Positions 61,913-64,000 of a DNA stretch of 64,000 nucleotides are shown here, piece after piece (the stretch's first letter is position 1; every line of letters begins with the position of its first letter). The DNA is from Trichopria drosophilae (Eukaryota > Arthropoda > Insecta > Hymenoptera > Diapriidae): contig CM059584.1 in the NCBI GenBank assembly GCA_030407085.1, positions 89,392,001 through 89,456,000 on the forward strand. The letters run 5' to 3'. The notes beneath the pieces are model-generated. The model saw nothing but the letters and a program-made list of their open reading frames with translations. It was not told the origin of the DNA and did no database searches. Position numbers and translations under genes: made by a program.

Positions 61913-64000
61913 GCAAAAAATGTCTCGGTTATATCTATATATGTATTTTTATATCACCAGCGGCATGACTCATACATTTACGGCAAATATCAATATCATT
62001 TTCCAGCAAACTAAAATAAACCAAAGCCGTAGATGAAAGGAGAAACAATGAAATATTACAGTGAAAGTAACACACACGCACGTGTAACATTTAATAATAT
62101 TTACTAACAAATTTACTGGAGAAAATTCCAGTTTCATACCTTGACCTAAATACTGATTTTGAGTTAATCTACTAAAATAAAGTAAGACTCGTACTAACTT
62201 TAAAAACATTATAGTGCTTCATTTCCTATTACCTATTTTCTTGCTTATAAATTATAATATATCTAGAATTACGATGAAACGTATGAGAGCGTATAGCAAA
62301 GCAGCTCTTGGACCCACGATTGGGATTAAACTGTCAGGACTTCGATTGAGCTCCCTCAGCTATAGCTCATGTACGCTATATCAAAACAATATAACAGAAC
62401 AGCCCAACTGTGAGTCTGGTTATGCCAGAGTTTCGTGTTAACCCAGAACTGCTCGATTCTGACTCGGTGCCCATAGCAACTTCACATTTCTGCTGTAACA
62501 GGCCAATATTCACTTGCTCTGCATTATAAATATGCTTATACAAGCCAACATGCCAGTCTTCAACGAAGGAGCGATTATTATTCAACACCGTGTTTAATAA
62601 TTCCACAAACTTCAAATTTACAATAATAATTTTGTATACAATTTCGTTTAAAGCAGAAAGGAAGGTAATCATCACACAGATTGAGAAAACCACCTGAATT
62701 CCAATAGACCGGTGGAGAAATGTATAAAAAGTATTTGATTATCGCCGAAATTTCTACGGCGTAATGACCAACCGACCAATAGCAATCTATACAAAGGAAT
62801 CGATGCCACGAAAATCTGTGAACAAACCTGATTTAAGGTGAATGTTACCCACAATTTCCACATCATTTACAAAATTCTACAGGCTCAAAGGGAAAATCAT
62901 TGGAAGTAGATTACAATAAAATACTTTCATATGAGGAACGGTGTACGTGGAATAAATACACAGATGCTTTATTATTATTAAAATATATTTTTCGATATGA
63001 TGTACTTTTTACGTAGGTTCGACTGAAACTATAAAAAATCACCCAGCCAATTATTCGTAACATGGGTATAAGATTTTTTTATCTTTTTTGTGCTCAGCTT
63101 TTTTGACAGTTTCGATAAAAAGTAGTACACTGCAATACAAAGGTAGCATAATTGTAATGAAACATATAGATTCCTTGATCTTGTTTTTTCTGTCCATTTG
63201 GAGAAGATTTATATTATAATTTTCTCCCAGTAATTTCCCCATTTACACCTGGAAAACTTTGCGCTTATCTGTACATTGCAGCTAACCATGAGACATTGTT
63301 TTCCATAGTATCGTTTCGGTTTTTACAGTTTTCAATGTGTCTGATAGACTTATCGGAGGTCGAGAAAACTTTCTCCACGTTTCTCCATCGGTCCATTGAA
63401 GTTGAGGTTGTTTCCTTAATCGGTTTAATGATTTCGTTACTTTCCGCCTGGAAATTGAAAACAAAAATTTGAACAAACGATTGTTTGTATATTTGAAATA
63501 TTTGAAGTTTATATAAAAGGAGTATATATAATTTCTAACAGACGTTAAAAAAATAATTTTTAATGTATGAAAGCTAATTCGATACGCAACTTAAGTAAAT
63601 TATTGGCCCTTCTAGATACCAAAATAAATTTTTTTAGCAGGCTCATTGAGAACAACTAAAATAAAAATACATCAAAAGACATCATTTAATATGTGGTCAT
63701 GAAACTTTCCAACGCATCAAATTTTCAAATCAGTTCGAGCAATCTACTCGATCGATTTTCAAATTTCGATACTCATATACACCGTTTATTCTGAGGCAAC
63801 GCGCCAATTTTGATTAATAATGTACCATCCCTAAATCGTGGAGAATGCAACAATTGAACACATGAATGTAGAAATGTCCAGATAACATCAAATTTAACCC
63901 ACTGTTCGTTCGAATTTGTTTGTTCGACATGAGCCCATAAAAAAGGCCACTTAAAACCCGGTAGATTCTATATAAGGGATAAGAATTGAACTGTAATTTT
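61913..64000. other. Possibly host-like sequence without a confident gene
   Basis: Minus-strand open frames at 62693-62376 (105 residues, hydrophobic start, Ser-rich end), 62866-62672 and 63476-63282 have no family signature I recognise. The first two are hydrophobic and adjacent, and a membrane protein such as a chemoreceptor is conceivable but unsupported. A possible acceptor (tttccag on the minus strand) lies at about 63450. No repeats obvious. Confidence 0.2.

Noticed and set aside
61970..62866. Chemoreceptor gene on the minus strand
   Set aside because: The frames are hydrophobic but short and carry no receptor signature I can point to, and splice sites could not be fixed.
63282..63476. 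Terminal exon of a host gene
   Set aside because: A possible acceptor exists, but two frames compete and neither resembles a known family.

Overview
The window looks like a stretch of insect nuclear DNA, most likely hymenopteran (an ant would fit), made almost entirely of transposable elements nested inside one another. It is AT-rich, has GT-AG introns, and carries arthropod-type elements: Ty3/Gypsy with env, BEL/Pao, RLE and I-like non-LTR elements, a DD41D Tc1/mariner element, and a piggyBac-type MITE. I found no host gene I can name. The order assignment is inference; the repeat identities rest on motifs seen in the translations.

Layout. (1) 0.9-17.6 kb: an old Gypsy element (minus strand, called Gypsy-A here), torn apart by later insertions. 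The first block holds a TIR element carrying a 301-bp satellite (4.0-7.2 kb), a 0.75-kb hairpin element (7.19-7.95 kb) and a young-looking 2.9-kb DD41D transposon with an open transposase gene (7.95-10.84 kb). The second block is a TIR element encoding a PIN-like/CXC protein (14.25-17.2 kb). (2) 18-24.3 kb: a transposon relic split by a TTAA-flanked MITE, an I-like non-LTR tail, two fragments of an RLE-type non-LTR element and a BEL protease scrap. (3) 24.8-39.9 kb: a TIR element whose left arm is interrupted by an 11.57-kb errantivirus-like endogenous retrovirus (25.4-36.9 kb), with matched 557-bp LTRs, a 5-bp target duplication, PBS, PPT, gag, pol and env, all broken by stops and frameshifts. 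(4) 41.1-61.6 kb: a BEL/Pao element whose 3' end is split by a 14.6-kb element with 0.75-kb TIRs and an ATAC target duplication. That element contains two different intron-bearing transposase-like genes, a Jockey-like RT scrap and a second RLE element. (5) 61.9-64 kb: no confident gene.

The most interesting point is the Gypsy family. Both copies (29-31 kb and about 11.3-11.9 kb), although diverged, carry an OTU-type cysteine protease domain in pol between RNase H and integrase, preceded by a roughly 400-residue basic spacer. Next come the large TIR element with two transposase-like genes and the PIN/CXC TIR element. Each works as a self-contained mobile unit; there is no host pathway here.
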